From: Maylandia zebra | Taxonomy: Eukaryota > Chordata > Actinopteri > Cichliformes > Cichlidae | Direction: 5' to 3' | NCBI RefSeq assembly: GCF_041146795.1 | Contig: NC_135167.1 | Span: 36,494,954 to 36,558,953 of the forward strand | DNA length: 64,000 bases | In this document: positions 34,801 through 47,371 of the stretch, in pieces | How positions within the stretch are numbered: the first letter of the stretch is position 1 | Layout: the number at the start of each line of letters is the position of its first letter | The notes under the pieces: model-generated | The model's database searches: none | The model's input: only the letters and a program-made list of their open reading frames with translations | What the model was told of the DNA's origin: nothing | Translations under genes and position numbers: made by a program

Positions 34801-37800
34801 TCAAGGTTGTGCCGTACAAAGACTCTTCAAATCGAGCCACGGGTGCAATGATTGCTAAGCAGTATCAACATTCACTCACGTCATATGCAGTCTGCAGATT
34901 CCTGGCTTTCTGACTGAGAAAACCAAAGACGTTGGAGAAATGCTCATTTCTGATTTCACTGAACACCTACAAAACATTAGACACACTTTTCTATTAGAAT
35001 CACGACAATTAGCAAAGTGCAGCCGACCGCAGACTAAGACGAGCCTTACCTTATCGTGAGAGTTCAGCATCACTTTCACACTTTTGTCAGAGGCGGTAAC
35101 ATCAGGTCCAAACTCCACACATCCTGCACAACAGTTGGAATGATCACACAACATATGGATATTTTTTAAAAGAAACACCACAACCAGCAGCGTGGCTTCA
35201 AAAGAGCTAAGAATGTGAGGGCGAAATGCTCTGCTCAAGAGGTCAGAGGTGACGTGTTTCTTCCAGGCATAAAGTGAACGTGTGAGTGGATTCGATTTAC
35301 TGACACCTACCACATTTGATTCTAAAGATGTCATCAACAAGTCCTTCGTAGACAACTTGTGAGCACAGAGGAGTAACAAAGTCCACATCTGCAATGATAA
35401 CGACGACATTAGAACGGGAACGGCACGGCCCATCGTCCTCTGAGATCACTGCGCCTCCTCACCTCTGTCAATAAGGAAAACATTCCCAATTTCAGCCTGA
35501 CGAGCTTTTTGTTCTCCCTCTTCAACCTGCTCCCTCCACGACTCGTACGCCATCTGGGATCACACAGAATTACCATCAGCAACAGACCAAAGCAGGTGAC
35601 GGACAAACTGGACGTGAAAAAGTTAAACTAGTTTGTATCAGACTAGCTTCTGGTCTCTAATCTTACAGCACCTTTGAGCAGCGCCCAATCCCGTAGACCT
35701 TTGAGAATGGGCCGTACAGGGAGTACAGGAGGTGGAGAGCACTGCCGGCGGTCCTCACCCAGCGCTGGTCTCCAGCCTGGAAAAATACAGGATGCATCAG
35801 AGATTTTGTAGTTACACTTCTGATTCAACTACGGGCTTATAAATTCAGCAATGAACAGCTCAAATGTGATGATTTGTTTCACTATGATTATTAACACATT
35901 AGTAACACTACAATGCCCAGACTTCCTTTGTGCGGTTGGCTTCAGAAATGAGGAAATTAAGGAAAGAAACGACGAAAACTCAAAACTAAAGCTCGAGGAC
36001 AAAAACTGTGACACATCTGGACAACGGTACGAGCAGCTCTGTGTTTCTCACAAAAACATGTTTGGATGTCAAGGTGTCTGTAAACCACGTGGAACAGTAA
36101 AAACACAACGAACTTCAGATTTCAGACTGAGTCTATAACGTTTTATTCAAACGTCTAAAACTGAATCAAACACTGATGCAGAGCAACAAGTCATGCATGC
36201 ATCCAACGAGCATGTGAGGCCAATATTTCTTTTCTTTTCTTTTCTTTTCATCATTTAGGGGAAACAGCTAGCTCATTAGCTGCTCGTGTTCACTCATTAG
36301 TCTGTGTACTGCTGCAGAACCTCTTCACATTAACAAATGATGACTAAAACACTGACTAGAAAAGGATTTAGACAAGGAATTGGCCTCTACTAACCAGGAA
36401 GTTGTCTTGAAAGAATTCTGGCAGCTCCAGACTGATGATGTCATCATCAAGAGGAAGCAGGTAGAAAGGCCACTCGTCTATGGACACATCTACAGGAAAG
36501 GCAAAAACAGCTTTTACACTTCTCCTCACTCACACTCGTCATTCCTGCAAAAAGAGAAAGATGCCTACCGCCAAAGATCCCCTGCTCCTCCAGCACGGCC
36601 TCACACGCATAGAACTGGTAACACAAAGAAGGGTCAGCAGGTCAGTATCAAGCACTCGAAGCATTACAAGTACACAAGACAAGAAAGAGAAATACCTTCT
36701 GAGGGGTAAAGATGATCTTGTATCTTCGGGATTTTCCAGGTACCTTGTCTGTGTTCACTACATCTGCAACAAAAATGCAGATGTCACTTTGCTTCAGTTT
36801 CATCCATTTTACCCAAAAGACTTTATAATAAAACCATCAAGACAAGAGATAAATAAAAAGAATCTCCGTTTACCACATATCCATTTCACAGTTTGTATTC
36901 TTGGACGGATCAGGAAACAGAGCCTGGAAAAAGAGCAACGCCACATTGTCAGGTGGGCGCGTCAGGTGTGTGGGTACAATTCTGTAAGGTATGAAGGTGC
37001 AGGCTCACTGATCTGAGGTGCTGATAACAGGTTTGTGTTCCACTTTGTAGAGTTTGTCCACTTCATGTTGCTGAAAGAAAATGGGGGGGGGAGACAAAAA
37101 GCTTTTAAAGACCTGCTGAAAGTGCAGTAATCCTGAAGAGATCAGAACAGGCAGGAGAGCAGCAGCTGATGCAGTTCACCTTTAGTGTTGATACATTTGC
37201 AATACGATCCAGCGGGCTCATCAAGTCTGCCTCAATGAACAGGTCCTTCTTCCCGGGCAGCTGTGACACAAGAGAACGGCTTGTAGGACAATCTGCTCTT
37301 CACAACACAAAAAGCATCGCTTGTTTTGTCTTCACCGAGTTGGAAGTACATCACAAACTAATGCGTGCATGGCTTAGTCTGCACACAGCTTCTACACTTT
37401 CTCCACTGATTCTGACAATGTTCATTTTTGCCTAATTAAATGAAATTAAACTGTAAAACTGAGTCCTAAGGCAAAAGTAAACTGTAGTTTGGTGGGGACA
37501 ATTTTCATGTTAAGACAGTATAGTTCAGCACATAGGAATATTTCTCAACATAAAATCTCAAGTGAATCGCTGCAACCTTAGAAATAGACATGATTCTGCA
37601 GCAGAATTCACTCCATTAGCTGGTGGGCACTTTTAAAAGCCACTGCCAGTGAAACTGCTTGTTGTTATCTCCATAAACACAATTTATAATTCTATAAAAC
37701 AAACAAGAAATACAGTAGACTTCATTAAAAACATAGAAGGCCAAAGCAGTCTCTATTTTCTGACATCACTGAGGTCCTTCAACATCTACCGGACGCTGCT

Positions 37801-38066
37801 CAGGATGTTTGATGAGTCTGTGGTGACGTGTCGTGAATGGGTGTGCAGTCAAATGATAAAGTATAATAATAAAAAAACAAAAAAAGAAGAACAGTGCCAT
37901 ATCCATGCTATACATGCCAGTCATATTACTGATGTGTATGTCTTCGGCAGGAGCTGTGACGTGCTCCTACCTGTTCCAGCAGGTAGATGAGCTGATCTCT
38001 GGCCAGCCTCTTGAGGATGGAGAAGTCGGGGAGCTCCGGGGAGTCTCTCCTGGCACTGTGAGCCAT
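28897..38066 (-). CDS. vps33b: Vacuolar protein sorting 33B, complete, 23 coding exons, 616 aa
   Basis: Sec1/Munc18-family protein that acts with VIPAS39 in endosome, lysosome and alpha-granule trafficking. Coding exons in order: 37971-38066, 37180-37260, 37009-37070, 36874-36923, 36696-36763, 36569-36614, 36395-36489, 35672-35776, 35463-35553, 35311-35388, 35050-35123, 34880-34966, 34208-34298, 34054-34128, 32716-32780, 32587-32641, 32463-32509, 30341-30473, 30151-30224, 29521-29622, 29349-29424, 29115-29234, 28897-28976. All introns are GT-AG and frames join without error; the length is one residue off human VPS33B. The start [15 protein letters not shown] and segments such as [20 protein letters not shown] and [20 protein letters not shown] are near-identical to human. 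The loop around [10 protein letters not shown]-type sequence before the last two exons differs most. It shares a divergent promoter with hddc3. Confidence 0.97.
31461..32419. mobile_element. hAT-type non-autonomous element in vps33b intron 17
   Basis: Starts CAGTGTTGGT and ends CCCATCTCTG, imperfect inverted repeats. It is flanked by TCTACCAC (31453-31460) and TCTCCCAC (32420-32427), an 8-bp duplication with one mismatch. Both ends carry runs of GTTACT/AGTAAC words (for example TAACGCGTTACTTGTAACG on the right), typical of a widespread fish hAT family. The 959-bp interior has no transposase. It ends 43 bp from the donor site of the exon at 32463-32509. Confidence 0.75.
33105..33235 (+). repeat. 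Teleost interspersed repeat tail in vps33b intron 14
   Basis: Contains the sequence order CTGTCCAGGGAGTGT, GATAGGCTCCGCCC and AAACTGGATAAGTG, which I recognise as a very common teleost retroposon tail. No flanking duplication was identified and the family name is uncertain. Confidence 0.4.
33718..34006. mobile_element. piggyBac-like MITE, 289 bp, at TTAA
   Basis: The inverted ends are CCTCCTAGGACC on the left and, as reverse complement of the right, CCTCCTAAGACC. Each side is flanked by TTAA (33714-33717 and 34007-34010), the piggyBac target duplication. The interior is non-coding. It lies in vps33b intron 14, about 45 bp from the exon at 34054-34128. Confidence 0.8.
36227..36250 (+). repeat. 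TTTTC microsatellite
   Basis: Four to five tandem copies of TTTTC in a vps33b intron; a simple repeat. Confidence 0.8.
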
Positions 38067-38560
38067 GCTGGACACACGACGGAGACCGGACAACACTCAG
38101 GCATCCACGACTGGCATAAACAAAGAAAATAAATAAATAACTCATATACAAATATAATGTTTAATAATGGAGATACAAAAACCAGCAGAAACATATAAGA
38201 CAGAGATCTGTGCTGTGATTATCCTCCCTGCTGGCTTAGCTTCAAAGCTAAAAACACATTCATCATATAAATGCTGATATAATCGAATACGCTGACAGTA
38301 CTTTGTAAAATTCTCCCTCGAAATATAAAATTAATGCCAGAAATTTGACCGTTTATGTCTTTTGAAACATAACGCTTTATCTTAAGTTAGCAGCTACCTG
38401 CTTCCGTAGCTAAATAAGTGGAATGATCCCACGAACAGTTGTTTCCCCCCGGATCATAATACCAACGGACCGCTACACTTGCTCGAAAGACGTTGAAAAT
38501 TAAATAACCTAATAACGCGGTTTTTTTGTCACTGACCTGACAGGACGTGATTTTTACACC
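38067..38560. promoter_or_regulatory. Divergent vps33b / hddc3 promoter interval
   Basis: The vps33b (minus) and hddc3 (plus) start codons are 494 bp apart, head to head, with nothing else between them. Both 5' untranslated regions and both promoters must lie here unless an upstream non-coding exon exists. No TATA box stands out. Confidence 0.65.
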
Positions 38561-40988
38561 ATGAACTCAGACGTAGCTTTGTTGTTAGAAACTGTTCAAT
38601 TTGCCGCAGAGAAACACCGCAACCAGCGACGTAAAGATCCAGAGGGAACGCCGTATATAAATCACCCCATAGGTAGGTGTGTTTTTACGGTAGTATGATG
38701 CATTCACTGCCTGTACGTAAACCCGTGAAGTTTCTCACTCTTATCTTTAAAAGAAAAAGAAAAAAAGTTTCTGATGTTTAACTGATACGATACCGGAAGC
38801 CGTGGAAGGAGGAGATTGAATTAAAACCCAGTTATCAAACTTAATTATGTTCATAGTGGACATTATATAACAGTATCTGCTGCGGCGACACCTTGTCAAC
38901 AAGGGAGTCGCCGAAAGGAGCGGTATATTAGAACTAACCAGTCAAGTTATCAGGGTTTACTCGCCTACTACAGCTATATCACTAACATTATATGTTTACC
39001 ATTTTATGGCAACAAATAGTTTTGCAGAAACGATGTTTCTGCAAAACCTTTATTTACCTTTATTTTATTTGATTCTAATGATAATACCCTGCCGTGTAAT
39101 AGCGATACGTTATTTTTCGACTTTAAATTTGTATAGTGTATAGTCTCACAGGGAGGTGGAGGTCGATTGATCTGTTTTTTTGTTCAGGGGTACAAAACTA
39201 ATGGCTTTTTGTGTGCGGGGGATTTAGCGGCATCTAGTGGTAATGCCGCAGATTGCAACGAACCTAATATCTCCTCCACTACTCACTGCTCCGTTTTTCT
39301 TTGCTGAGCTAATGATAGCACTTGGCAGTGCTTTTCCTGTCAGGGCTCCAGACCACTAGAGCTGTGGGGGACTTAAAGGGACAAACTTTGAAAGGATAAA
39401 GGAACGCACCAAAAATAATACTGAAAAACATAAATTATTTTCCCTCAAATCTAATTTCCATGTATCGATTTTTATTATATTGTCTTTGCTTTTATTTATT
39501 TTTTTTTACCTTTTCCCCCCAAATTCGTATTTTTACATTTCTTCAGACATTCTGCTTTATTATGCAAAAGAGGAGCTAGTGATTGTTTCAAAATATCTTT
39601 TGAAACGACAGTTCAGTGGATTTGTTTATCGTGGTGTTAGCAAGGAGCACCATAGATGGGCAGCCAGTGATTAAGCTCCCTCCTTGTGTCCCTGTGTGTA
39701 AAGGAAGTTTCTGATGGTTCGTCTGCTTGTTCTGTTTGAGTTTTATTTTCCTACTTACAAATGAGACCTATGAGCTATGTTATAGTGGGGAGGTAGAGTG
39801 TACAGCCCGATCCGGCGGGGAGGTGTGGGAAGCCAGATCAGGCGCCCCCCCCTTCCGGCTCTCCTCTCTGCTCACTCCTGTCTTGTCCCTTTTGTCTTAC
39901 TTCTCTCTATCACCTTTTCTATCCCTTTGAAGAAGTGAGGCTCCATAAATGCTAAAGAGGTAAGTATTAGTTTTTAGTTGCAATGATTAGATAGAAAAAT
40001 AAACCATAGAAACCTAAACAGAAGAAAGAAGAAGAGAAATAACAATGTTAACATAAACCAGTGACACACTCCAGGGCTGAATCAACCCTGGCAGGGCCTC
40101 CTTGGATGAGGGTGTCTAGTGATAATGGCCAAAACACCCGATGAATCCAAGGTCCACTACTGACGATGTGTCCCAAATTTTAATATGAAAATGTAGATCA
40201 GATCTCTAATCCCTAAACCTAACCAAGGAATTAAAAATGGCAGATTAGCGTTGGTAAAAGACCTAAAGTTGAGGAATAACGATGTGTGCTGCTGGCAAAG
40301 TTTCTGGGCTTTCCTCATAACAGCCATCCCTCAAGATTCTCTCCATTTAAAGCAATGCATTATCAGGGACTGTAACATCTAGTCCTTTTACTGAATGTAG
40401 AAACTTAAAGTGCTGGAGGAGCTCTTCAGAGAGGAAATGTCTGATTATAAATGAGTTTTCTTGTTCTATAAGTGACTTCTCTTAGCAGTCTGGAAACAGT
40501 GAAGGTTCTTGTTTACAGTCTTGTTTACTCACAGCTCTCTGTGTGTGCTTTTAAGGAGTAGCGAGAATCCTCAGCCACGAAGGGGGCGTCACAGATATCG
40601 AGGTTTTGCAGGTGAGTTATCAGTTGTTACCTGTTAGTCACAGTCACGTGCATGCATTCTCGCATCAGTAATCCTGTGTGCTTCCTCCTGCCCTGCAGGC
40701 CGCCCTGCTTCATGACACAGTCGAAGACACCGACACCACCCCCGCAGAGCTGGAAGCTAAATTTGGTGTAACTGTGGCTCGCATTGTTCAGGAGGTGACG
40801 GATGACAAGAGCCTGCCCAAGCAGGAGAGGAAGCGTCTACAGGTGGAACACGCACCTCACTGCAGCCAACAGGCCAAGCTGGTTAAACTGGCTGATAAAC
40901 TGTACAACCTGAGGGATCTGAACCGCTGCACTCCTGTTGGTCAGTACGTCTCTGGACACAGTGCTGTTTCCTACAATAAATGGGATGC

Positions 40989-41019
<31 letters not shown>

Positions 41020-41273
41020 TTAAAAAATTAAAATTAAAAATGAAGAGGATGAAATGCTTTGGAACACTTTATTTATTTGGCAGAAGTGCAAAAGACAACA
41101 TAACAAACGTTGTTCAGTTATGTTTCTGAATGTGCTTGGCAGGTTGGACAGCTGAGCGAGTGCAGGAGTATTTCCTGTGGGCCTTTGAGGTGGTGAATTG
41201 CCTGAAAGGAACCAACTTGGCTCTGGAGAAGAAGCTAGAGGAACTCTTCAAAGAGAGAGGAGTCCAGCTCTGA
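38561..41273 (+). CDS. hddc3: HD domain-containing 3 / MESH1, complete, 4 exons, 179 aa
   Basis: Metazoan SpoT homologue of the HD hydrolase superfamily. Human MESH1 hydrolyses ppGpp in vitro and acts as an NADPH phosphatase (family knowledge). Exons: 38561-38672, 40556-40611, 40699-40939, 41143-41273; GT-AG junctions and phases agree, and total length equals human HDDC3. Active-site motifs are visible: HPIG (first metal-binding histidine), LLHDTVEDT (HD pair plus ED), [10 protein letters not shown] and [14 protein letters not shown] (final aspartate). The start [19 protein letters not shown] is the only in-frame ATG before the conserved [13 protein letters not shown] segment. Intron 1 (1.9 kb) holds repeat-like sequence; poly(A) signals follow at 41318 and 41349. 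Confidence 0.97.
38673..40555 (+). other. hddc3: hddc3 intron 1, repeat-rich
   Basis: No exon-like frame. The stretches 39219-39300 (GCGGCATCTAGTGGTAATGC) and 39640-39930 look like old interspersed teleost repeats, but I could not define ends or families. Confidence 0.4.
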
Positions 41274-41317
41274 CAGGAGGGCCACAACACAGTGGAGAAT
41301 GGGCTATTTCGAATGCA

Positions 41318-41354
41318 AATAAAATGCTTTTTGTTTGTAAATATTCAAAATAAA
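41318..41354 (+). terminator. hddc3: hddc3 polyadenylation signals
   Basis: Two AATAAA hexamers, at 41318-41323 and 41349-41354, 45 and 76 nt after the hddc3 stop codon. Confidence 0.75.
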
Positions 41355-41522
41355 TCAAATTTCATGTACATTACAGTGTCCTTTAGTTTTCTGTTCTGTT
41401 TGTAATGTTTTTGCAGGTTAGTTGAATCCCCGAGTGTCTGATGTTGTGGTGTTTAGTAATAGTGAAAAAGTAAAAGATACTACTCCCCATTTGGTAATTG
41501 TAGCTTGTGGACTGTGATGGTG

Positions 41523-41564
<42 letters not shown>

Positions 41565-42268
41565 CCTATTTAGATATAACACACATTTGCAGGACTGCAT
41601 TACACAAAGCAAACAATTTGGCACAAAGTGTTTTTCACTATACATGTTATTGGTTATATTTGAATCCATTGAAGAAAGCCAGGATGCTCAGTAATTTTCT
41701 TTAACAGAAAATAAATAAGCTAATATAAAACAACAAGGAGATGTAGGTCATTTGCATTTTTTCTCTTGAAGCGACCTGATAACTCTACTTCATTAAAGAT
41801 GATTTAAGAGTTTTAGTGACTCCTTTACATGTTACATGTCCACATTTAAAACATGGGATTATTTGAAATTATTCTACTTTTTAACCAAGAAAACAATAAT
41901 TTGATATATTCGTATAAAAAGAATGAATGTGTTTAGCTCAGCAGCCTGCAGAGGGCGATGTTACACTAAAACGTTTCAGAATATTAACATTCACTTTCAC
42001 CCTTCCCTGTTTTAGAAAGTTAACTTTTCGTTTTTCGGAAACATATTTCCTGTGTAAACCAAATACTTCCTATCTTCTGTATTAAAGTGAAATGTACACA
42101 GTCACCGCTTACCGGCGGAAGAACTGTCGGAGCAAATTTACTTCCTGTCCGTTCGCCGACTGTGTCGAACTTCCGTTTGATTTGAGCGACGACGAGGAAT
42201 TCGTTTTGTTAAAGTGAAATACTCATTTTTTAATCTTTGTACGGTTGCATATCGTCGACCGGGCGGTC
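41355..42268. other. hddc3-mfap1 intergenic interval and mfap1 promoter
   Basis: Contains a pure poly(A) run (about 41527-41563). From about 42090 a GC-richer stretch leads up to the mfap1 start codon and should hold its promoter. No gene lies in between. Confidence 0.5.
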
Positions 42269-45200
42269 ATGTCTAGTCGCGAAGCCCTAAACATGAAGCT
42301 TCCACCGATCCAGTCCACGGCCGGAGCCGTGCCGGTCCGGAATGAAAAAGGTGAGCTTGTGCGGTTAGCAAGCAGGGTGTTAGCTGCGTGCTAAGCTAGT
42401 TAGCTGGAGTAGCAAAGCTGATAGTAAATTTATGTACGAAGATATATGCTGGAAAAAATTGGACTGTACTTTCTTCTTCTTTTTTTTTTTTACTTAATTT
42501 AATAACATTAGTGTCCTGGCTGTAACAATTTAAGAATTGACGGAACATGTTACAAAATTATCTTCGTCTACATATCTGTAGTGTTGTAGTTGGATAACGG
42601 GTCTCAATAAACCTGATGGGATCCTGCACTACCTGCGGCCTCAGAGTGGAGTTGCATTAAAAAAGAGCCATGTTTTTATTGCGGGGTGCCTCAGTTTGTG
42701 GTTTGCACGATTTACACTTCAGATTAACTCTCAGTCCACTCCGTGTTAAACGAGCTCCGTCTTTAAGCCAAAGGTTTTCATTGGCTGGTCTTCCTAAACA
42801 GAAGGTTTTTAGAGCAGGTGACATGACCCAGTTGGGGATATTTCCTCTGTGTGACATAATACAGAGTCAAGAGTAGAAAAAACTGTCCGCATCAGCGTGT
42901 TGCGAGCGGCCTGAAGCCAGTGAGGACGTAAATACACAGACACCAGCACTGTCAGGCATTGCAGTTACTTAAAGACCAGTGACCCCAAAGTCGGAATCAG
43001 AATACTTTATTACTCCCCAAGGAAATTATGTGGGTTACAGTTGCTCCAAGACAGCAACAGACTAAACTAATTAAATAATACAATATGTTGCAGAGTTTAC
43101 AAATGTAAGAAATAGCACTAATATATACATGTAAATACACTCAGTTTGATGTCACGTGTGCTTAAGAAAAGGTGGATTTATTTCTTACTTAGCAGAAGAA
43201 GAAAATTGTTCTGAATTAAAATTATGCTTCATGTCAGTGGATTCATTGATTAATAAAAGTATTTTTTTAAAGGTTTTTACTAGATTTGCTACATACAAAG
43301 AAATTGGATATTAGAAGTGACTTAAATAATAACTGAAAAACAAACTGTGTAATCATTCATTTGGGGTTACCAGTATTGTATAATATTAAATCAATTCAGG
43401 TTTAGGTACTTTTAAGATGACTTTTTATGATTTGCATGTCCTGTGAGAAAGGTATTAAATCTATATGTCGAGCAGTTTTCTAGTGATCAGTTTGTCATGT
43501 AAAGATTTATTTAGCAGTAATAAATGATGATATTTATGACTTGGTCTTAGCTAAACATTAAAATGAGAAACTGCAAAGTTGGTATTATTTGTGGTTCTGC
43601 TGAGCTGGTATTCCTAATCGGAAAACTTTACGTAGGTTCAAGTGTGATTAAGAGGATTGTGTGTCTCTGTGTGCCAGGTGAACTCTCCATGGAGAAGGTG
43701 AAGGTGAAAAGGTATGTGTCGGGTAAACGCCCTGACTACGCGCCGATGGAGTCGTCTGATGAAGAAGAAGAAGACTTCCAGTTTGTGAAGAAGGGAAAAG
43801 AAATGGAGCCAGAGGTGGAGCTGGAGGAGGAGGACGTCTCTGATCCACGTCTCAGGCGTTTGCTAAACCGTGTCTCTGAGGACGTGGAAGAGAGGTGGCG
43901 CCCAGCGTTTACAATCTGATTCAAGTTCACCAAAACGATCGTGTTGGAAAGCTGACGTGAACATGATTTGTGCCTGTTTGTCCTCAGGCTTGCAAGACAC
44001 AGACAGATAGCAGAGCCTGAAGTTGTGGTTGAGAGCAGCGAAGACTCTGATGAAGGCACGTGGCACCCACAGCGAGAGGAGAGCAGTGAAGATGAAGAGG
44101 AGGAGGAAGAAGAAGTGGATGATGAGGTGCCTCAAAGCTTAAATTTGTCAGTTTTTTTTTTTTTTTTTCTTCACCTGTTTGTACTAAGACATGTTTCTTT
44201 TCTTCTGGTCACTTACAGGAAATCGAGAGGAGGCGAGCAATGATGCGTCAGCGAGCCTTGGATAGAAAGAATGAAGAGATGGAGGTCATGGAGGTGGAGG
44301 AAGAGGGGAAATCAGGAGACGAGTCGGAGATGGAGTCTGAATACGAGGAATACACCGACAGCGAGGACGAAGCAGAGCCGCGGCTCAAACCTGTCTTCAT
44401 CCGCAAGTACGAGATGAAAGTTTGTAGAACAACGTAAATCCAAAGACCGTATTTATCAGTCGCAGACATGCGACGGTCAGTTTTCTGTGCAGAATGTTGA
44501 CAGATCAAGACACACAAGAAGTGTCTGCTTGCATTACTGAAGGAACGAAAATTAACAGCATGGAGAAAACATGAGTGAATGATGAGTCTTTTATCAAGTG
44601 TGCTGTGTCTCATTTATCCAGAACAGTCACGTCATTTGGAAACATACAGTACAGTCTGGAGCTGTTCACACTCAAAAATGTGTTTGGAAAGAGCTCGAGC
44701 AGAGCAGAACGTTTCTGTCAAAGTAACTCCTGAACACTTTATTCCTGTTAAAGCTGCAGTGCGCTTTGTGTTTTAGATGGAAGCAGATCACAACAACACC
44801 GGCCTGAATACCAGGCCCTTAACATTAATGAGCACATGAACTGTTTTCTCCACAGAAAAGAGAGAGTCACAGTGGCAGAGCGTGAAGCTGAGGAGCAGAG
44901 GCAGAGAGAGTTGGAGGCCGAAGCGAAGAGGCAGGCGGAGGAGCGACGGCGCTATACCCTCAAGATCGTGGAGGAAGAGGCCAAGAAGGAGTTTGAGGAG
45001 AACCGGCGCACGCTGGCTGCTCTGGACGCTCTGGACACCGATGGAGAGAACGAGGAGGAGGAATACGAAGCCTGGAAGGTCAGAGAGCTGAAGCGCATCA
45101 AAAGGGACAGAGAGGCACGAGAAGCGTAAGTAAACACCAGTTTGAGTGACTGAAAATAAATTTGTGATAAAGGAACATCCAGAGAAGAGATCATGAGTGT

Positions 45201-46994
45201 TGTTTGTTCTCAGCTTCGAGAAGGAGAAGTCTGAAATCGAGAGATTCCACAGCTTGACTGAGGAGGAGCGTAGGGCCGAGCTGCGCAACAACGGCAAGGT
45301 CGTCACCAACAAAGCCACCAAAGGCAAATACAAGTTCCTCCAGAAGTACTACCACAGAGGAGCCTTCTTCATGGTGAGTCACCACAGTGCTTCAGTCTAG
45401 CTGCACCATCTAACTGAGCTTCCCCCAAATGTCCCAGCTTGACCCAGGGCTTTTCTGCTGAGTTTCTCCTAAGAACCTAAAACATTTGTTACATGTAGCA
45501 AAGCAATAATACTTTAATTTCTCATTATATGACTTACCTTTGAATGAATTTCTTGATTTCCATCCCCCTTTTCTTGTATTTTTTAATCAAACTATTTGAG
45601 GAGGATCTCTTTGCACCAAATACTTTCTGTGCATTTACCTGCATGTAGTTGAGTGAAGCCGAGTTAGTTCACCTAGAAATGAATTAATTTGGATTTGTGT
45701 GCCAAAGGTCAGGTGACTGTAGTTTAGTTTAATCAACCAGAGACAGATGATAAAATGATTTTCAGTAAAGTTGAGTACATGTTGGATATTTTGTGTATGT
45801 TATGTGCGTGCACACAGGGATGCTGAGCTTCAGTGGGCTGGTGGTACTCTCTGAAAAAAAGCAGGATATATGCACCGCACACAGTGCAGGAGATGCATGT
45901 AATCCTTGTGGATGTGAACTTTAAACAACCACCAGGCCTGTACTGTTTTGTCCTCAACAGCAAACTCTTGTATCAGTGAGCTTTTTAAAATGTCCTGACT
46001 TTTTTTTTTTTTACACCAAAACGCTTTTATAGTCGTAACATCTCTGACCTTCTGGCTCATCCCTGGAACATTGATCCAAGCTGCAGGATATTAGCTGATG
46101 ATGTCAGCGATAAGTCTAAGTGTCAGGATGTTTTTCTTTTGCAGGACGAGGAGGAGGACGTGTACAAGAGAGATTTCAGTGCACCTACTCTGGAGGATCA
46201 CTTCAACAAAACCATCCTACCCAAAGTTATGCAGGTCAGTGGCGTTTGCTTTTTCCTCATCTTCATCGTAGCCTGGACTGTTTCACTGAACATTGTTATA
46301 ACAGCGTTGTGTTCATATGGAAAAATAAGGTTAAATGGTTTTCAGGTGTTTGTGCTGTTTCTCAGGAGATCTAGTTGGAACCTTGGAGAGGAGGATGTAA
46401 ACACTTAACCATGTTTTTACATTTGTGTCTTGTTGTTCTGAAGACATTTGGACGGCTATGTTGTGAAATTAAATGTCCTTGTGTGCTGCGGGTGTTTCGG
46501 CACTCCAGCTAGCTTGGACCTGCTTACTTGGTGCACTTGCAGATATTTATTGTTAATCTGCATCTGTTTATTTGTGCGTTTTCATAAATCAGTACTTGTT
46601 TTGAAGCTTTAATGACTAAACAGTTGCCTTTGACCTGCTGCTGTTTCCACTGACTTCTTCTCACATGTGCTGACAGCTGAGAGAACCTCTTGTGCTGCAC
46701 AGAGCAGTAGAGACAATAACAGTGCATCTTATTCAGGCAATAGAAAAAAAGAGTTTCTTTTTCTCTTCAATCACGGGGCTCTCTGATCTTTTCTGGTTTG
46801 TGTTTCCTGCAAAGGTGAAAAACTTTGGTCGGTCTGGACGCACAAAGTACACCCACCTGGTGGACCAGGACACCACGTCGTTCGACTCTGCCTGGGCTCA
46901 AGAGAGCGCTCAGAACACCAAGTTCTTCAAGCAGAAGGCAGCAGGCGTGAGGGACGTGTTTGACCGGCCCACCGTGAAGAAGAGGAAGACTTAA
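42269..46994 (+). CDS. mfap1: Microfibril-associated protein 1 (spliceosomal), complete, 8 exons, 441 aa
   Basis: Despite its name, MFAP1 is a nuclear protein of the spliceosomal B complex (PRP38-associated). Exons: 42269-42350, 43678-43894, 43988-44126, 44219-44406, 44856-45125, 45214-45373, 46145-46234, 46815-46994; all GT-AG and phase-consistent. Human MFAP1 is 439 aa. The N-terminal half is strongly acidic with E/D runs ([20 protein letters not shown]). Then follow a basic/acidic helical region ([19 protein letters not shown]) and the highly conserved C-terminal block ([40 protein letters not shown]). The start [18 protein letters not shown] matches vertebrate orthologues. A poly(A) signal lies at 47307-47312. 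Confidence 0.97.
42998..43110 (-). repeat. LINE 3'-tail fragment in mfap1 intron 1
   Basis: The plus strand reads GGAATCAGAATACTTTATTACTCCCCAAGG, the inverted 3' terminus of a teleost LINE with its short TCAGAA-type tail. It is 5'-truncated and has no coding sequence. Confidence 0.5.
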
Positions 46995-47306
46995 GATGCA
47001 CACGAAGAGGATATGAGCAGGCCCACGGTGCAGCTGTAAAGACTTTGAGAGACTGAGCTGCAGCCTGATGGTCTGTTTTTCTGGACTGTGACGTGGAAGG
47101 AAATCAGCAGATGGACTGCTGGCTCCATGAAATCTACAGGAGATGCAGCTGGTGGGATTTCAGCTGTAAAACCATCAAAAAGAGGTTTCTATGTCATTGG
47201 ACAATGGCTTATGTAATTTTGTAAATTCAACATTTAGTACACACAGTCTCCCACTGACTCGTTCCTTTTTCCTCGGTGTTGTTTACTGATGTTTGATGAC
47301 TATTTC

Positions 47307-47312
47307 AATAAA
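47307..47312 (+). terminator. mfap1: mfap1 polyadenylation signal AATAAA
   Basis: AATAAA on the plus strand, 313 nt after the mfap1 stop codon. The hypk signal on the opposite strand starts 54 bp further on. Confidence 0.75.
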
Positions 47313-47365
47313 GCAGTGTGTTTTCTTTTTTCATAAATGGACATGAAAGAAGCCAAATGTCAACT

Positions 47366-47371
47366 TTTATT
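47366..47371 (-). terminator. hypk: hypk polyadenylation signal AATAAA
   Basis: AATAAA on the minus strand, about 108 nt after the hypk stop codon; it faces the mfap1 signal on the opposite strand. Confidence 0.75.

Noticed and set aside
34876-35433. 185-codon minus-strand open frame
   Set aside because: It is read-through of vps33b exons and introns; only the spliced segments 34880-34966, 35050-35123 and 35311-35388 are coding.
36480-37016. 178-codon plus-strand open frame
   Set aside because: It lies antisense across vps33b exons and introns, and the minus-strand exons account for the sequence with correct splice phases.
41527-41563. Long poly(A) run as a possible processed-pseudogene tail
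   Set aside because: No retrocopied coding sequence precedes it on either strand; treated as a simple repeat or a minor retroposon tail.
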